Positions 31,931 through 34,617 of a stretch of DNA of 34,617 nucleotides are shown one piece after another (the first letter of the stretch is position 1; every line of letters begins with the position of its first letter). Position numbers and translations under genes: made by a program. Under the pieces are notes generated by a model. The model did no database searches. It saw only the letters and a program-made list of their open reading frames with translations, and had not been told where the DNA came from. Where the stretch lies: contig DATEZA010000064.1 in assembly GCA_035255945.1 (NCBI GenBank), forward strand, positions 1 through 34,617, written 5' to 3'. The DNA comes from JAJPHC01 sp035255945. Lineage in GTDB: Bacteria; Acidobacteriota; Thermoanaerobaculia; Gp7-AA8.

Positions 31931-34617
31931 TCAGGTCTTCTGTAACAGGATCCTCAACCTCGCGGCCACCGATTGCGGATCGTGAACAATCACAAAGTCC
32001 CACGTGCCCAGCGCGCCCCAATGATTGACAGCGGCCACCCACCGGTACGCCGCCTGATTCTTCAGCACAGTGTCCGGGCGGTCGAACCCTTTCACTTCGA
32101 GCAGCACGTTCAGTCCGTTCTGCATCTTCACGACGAAGTCGGGCTCGTAGGCGTGTGCACCTTCGTAGTCGTACGGGATCGTGAGCTCCAGGTGGTCATT
32201 TCTCACATAAGAATGAACGAGGCCCGCGAGTGCGAGCTGTTCGAGCTGGAAGGCAGCCGCCTGCTCCCATGAAGTGGTGTCCGCGGCAACGTGGCTCACA
32301 GGGCTGGCCTGCGTCGCCTGCACAGGCTTCACAGTCTTGAAGTACACGGAATCTGTGCTGAGGATCGGCTTGTAGCGGTTCAGCCGTGGCAGGATTCTCG
32401 TCTCGCCGCTCTTCTCGTCGGGAAAAATGGCGGCGGTCAGGAGTGACACCATCGGCCTGAAGTAAACCTCCAGACCAATCTCCGTCGGATGCTGGCCATT
32501 CAGGTCGACGCGTGTCGCGACATACTCCTCGACCACGCGGAGGACCTGTGGAAACAGGACCGCCCGGCTCTCGCGCTTGAGCGATTCCTTCCGCCCGTCC
32601 GTCGACTCGCTCAGCGCTCTCACGATCTCGCGAGCGATGATGAAGCGGATCTCCTGGGGATGAATCGACGCATGGTACTCGTCGCGGTTCATCTCCGTGA
32701 AACCGAAGCCCACCTGCGAAACCACGTCGCCGATGTGATAGCCGACCTGCGGGCGAACGAACGCCGCAACAGGGGTCGTCGATGGATCGAGCGTGATCGG
32801 CTGCACCTGCTGAACGTCGCACCGAATCCGGTTCCGCCGAAGATCGGCGACATACCCTTCGACGACCGGGAACGAGATCCTGAGATGCTCTCGCTCGGGC
32901 AGAGCCTTGACCTCGTTTTTCGGGCGATCCTCGAGCGGAGCTTTTTCTCCGGGCTGTCTCCCTTTGAACGGGATGAGCGAAAACGGCACGCCGAAGATAT
33001 CGACGTACTCCGGTGTCAGAAGACCCGTCGTCGGATCGGGCGTGTAATCCATCCGCCGTAGCCCGCGTCCGACGACCTGCTCGCAGAGAAGCTGGCTGCC
33101 GAAGGCACGCAGGCCGAGGATGTGCGTGACGTTGTTTGCGTCCCACCCCTCGCTCAGCATGTTGACGCTGACGACACAGCGGATCTTTCTCGCCGGGCTC
33201 GCCCGGACGCCCGACGGTTGCAACGACTTTGCGCAGATGTTGTGCGGCGTCGCTCTTCTTCACCTTCGGATCGTCACTCTCCGCCTGGGCCAGCAGGTTC
33301 GAATCGATCCGCAGTGTCACCTCGTGCCCTCGGCTGTTGTGCAGTTCGGGAAAGCCGGGCAGGCCACCGATGTATCGCTTCTGCGGCTTTGCCTTCTTCT
33401 TTCGTTTCTTTGGTGTGTCTTCGTCTTCTTCCTCGTCGTCTTCCTCCACTTCGACCGCGACGAGCTCCTCTCCGGAGATCTGACGATGAAACTCCTCGGC
33501 GATATCGGTGTTGTCGCAAACGATGATCATGACGGGCGGCACGCGCTCCTGTCCCGGCGCAGCCGCCTCCGTCTGCTCGTAACGCTCCTTCCACTCGCTG
33601 GCCAGTGTCACGAGCGCGTCCTGCGCTTTTGCATAGACGACTTCCGGCTTCGGCTTGCCGCCCGACAGCTTCTCTCCCGATTTCAAGTTGGCCGTGATGT
33701 GCTCCCACAGTCGGAAGTACTTCGGATTCGGCCGTCCCGTATTGTCCATCGCCGGCAGCCGCGGAATCTTCGTGATGCCGCTCTCGATCGCATCGACCAG
33801 GCTGAAATCGCTGACGATCCAGGGGAAAGGGGAGCCTTCCGGATAGCCGCTGCCGCCGATGTAGAACGGGGTCGCAGAGAGGTCGATGCAGAACGCCACG
33901 CCGCACGCCGCATTCACCTTGCCGATCCCCGTCACCCAGACCGTTGCTTCTTCACGATCCGCCTTCGCCTCGGCGCTCAGCTTCGAGTCCTCCGAGACCG
34001 GCGCCGGCCTGTAGGCATGGTGGCCTTCGTCATTCATGACCATCAGCGGCTCGTCGTCCTCGACGAGATCATGAAGACGGTTCTTCGCGAAGGCGTCTTC
34101 ACTCTCTGGACCGAGTTGCACGACTGGAAGGCCGCCGACGTTCTCCGTCTCACTCGACTCGTTGAACAGGTGCCAGTTCGTCACCAGCACCTTGCCCTTT
34201 GACAGTTCGGCGCGCAGCGACGACGGAACCAGATCGAACCGGTCGTAGTAGTTGTTCGCGTCGCCTGGTCGCAGGACATCGAGACGCTCGCGGATCGTCA
34301 GGTTCGGGCAGACCACCAGTGCGCGCCGCGGATAGCGAGTGTCTCCAGGCTTCGTCCCGCGATTGCAGAACGCCCAGGAGATCAGCATCGCCATCACCAC
34401 AGTCTTGCCGCTGCCGGTGGCCATCTTTGCCGCGTAGCGTGCGAAAGGGGTGAACGAGGATTCGATCGGGATGTCGAGCAGCGTCGGTTGCTGCATCGCG
34501 CGCGGACTCCACTCGTCCGGTCGTGGATTCCTTCCCGCGGCGAGTGCGGCGTACTCGGGCAGCATGAGCTTCGGATTCCAGCGGGTCTTTCGACCAGCGG
34601 CAAGGATCTCGCGGATG
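31931..34617 (-). pseudogene. Frameshifted, 5'-partial type III restriction-like helicase/nuclease
   Basis: A superfamily 2 helicase fused to a nuclease, about 890 visible residues; its start lies beyond the right edge. The first part has Walker A MATGSGKT (about 34402-34429), the DEAD-box variant NDEGHH (about 34015-34040) and DLSATPFY. The second part has NMLSEGWDANNVTH, the motif VI region QVVGRGLRR (about 33055-33085), and a PD-(D/E)xK nuclease at the end (EPDFVVKM then LLEVKG, 32085-32145). The family is Res-type, close to the BPTD_3080-like enzymes as I recall them. One extra base in the A-run at 33186-33188 shifts the frame: removing one A restores EKIRCVVSVNML. That could be decay, a sequencing error or programmed slippage. 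A DNA methyltransferase is expected upstream beyond the edge. Confidence 0.8.

Noticed and set aside
31910..31935. 7-bp hairpin overlapping the stop of the helicase/nuclease gene as a terminator
   Set aside because: No T-tract follows on the minus strand, so I mention it only under the weak terminator entry.
31760..31945. 61-codon open frame near the selenoprotein gene end
   Set aside because: Its first part is the selenoprotein gene in another frame, and the rest runs through the intergenic spacer without a ribosome site.

Overview
The window is a GC-rich segment of a Gram-negative bacterial chromosome carrying a long surface-polysaccharide (EPS/O-antigen) locus, followed by a compact operon of cytoplasmic and inner-membrane proteins. 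A restriction-type helicase/nuclease gene is cut off by the right edge. Codon use, the EPS-associated MarR-type regulator, the LRV-like repeat proteins and the palindromic repeats suggest a soil or freshwater organism. Acidobacteriota is my best guess, with low confidence, because no rRNA or other phylogenetic marker is present.

Layout. (1) 20-1591, minus: a Wzz-like chain-length protein, divergent from (2) 1666-9908, plus. Region 2 is a run of mostly ATGA-coupled genes: EPS-type MarR regulator, UDP-glucuronate 4-epimerase-like, GDP-mannose 4,6-dehydratase, methyltransferase, GDP-fucose synthase, Wzx flippase, acetyltransferase, glycosyltransferase, and then an RfbE-like epimerase after a 21-nt gap. 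(3) 9909-10051: a cluster of four palindromic hairpins. (4) 10052-13449, minus: two secreted proteins, a zinc metalloprotease with Ig-like and VCBS repeats and a beta-helix protein, which interrupt the sugar genes. (5) 13752-19573, plus: a GT4, a Wzy-like polymerase, a glutamine-dependent asparagine synthase homologue and a second GT4. (6) 19574-19797: a structured repeat element between convergent genes. (7) 25361-19798, minus, tightly overlapping: FlaA1/WbpM-type dehydratase, O-antigen-ligase-family protein, TPR protein, WecA-like initiating transferase, GT2. (8) 25428-27202, plus: a split transketolase. (9) 27203-27468: a repeat mosaic containing extra copies of the transketolase 3' end. 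(10) 27469-31806, plus: LRV-like protein, RodZ-like HTH membrane protein, second LRV-like protein, J-domain/TPR protein, PP2C phosphatase, and a small SelW/Rdx-family gene with an in-frame UGA. (11) 34617-31931, minus: a frameshifted helicase/nuclease of the type III restriction class.

How the genes fit together. The sugar enzymes would supply GDP-fucose, a uronic or galacturonic sugar and an RfbE-type sugar. The WecA-like protein would load the first sugar on undecaprenyl phosphate, the glycosyltransferases would build the unit, Wzx would flip it, the Wzy-like proteins and the Wzz-like protein would polymerise it and set its length, and the ligase-family protein would transfer or further polymerise it. 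The most notable item is the short gene at 31576-31806. It is overlapped with the phosphatase gene and reads through an in-frame TGA in a CxxU motif, with a fitting bacterial SECIS-like hairpin just downstream, so it is very probably a selenoprotein that ordinary gene calling misses.
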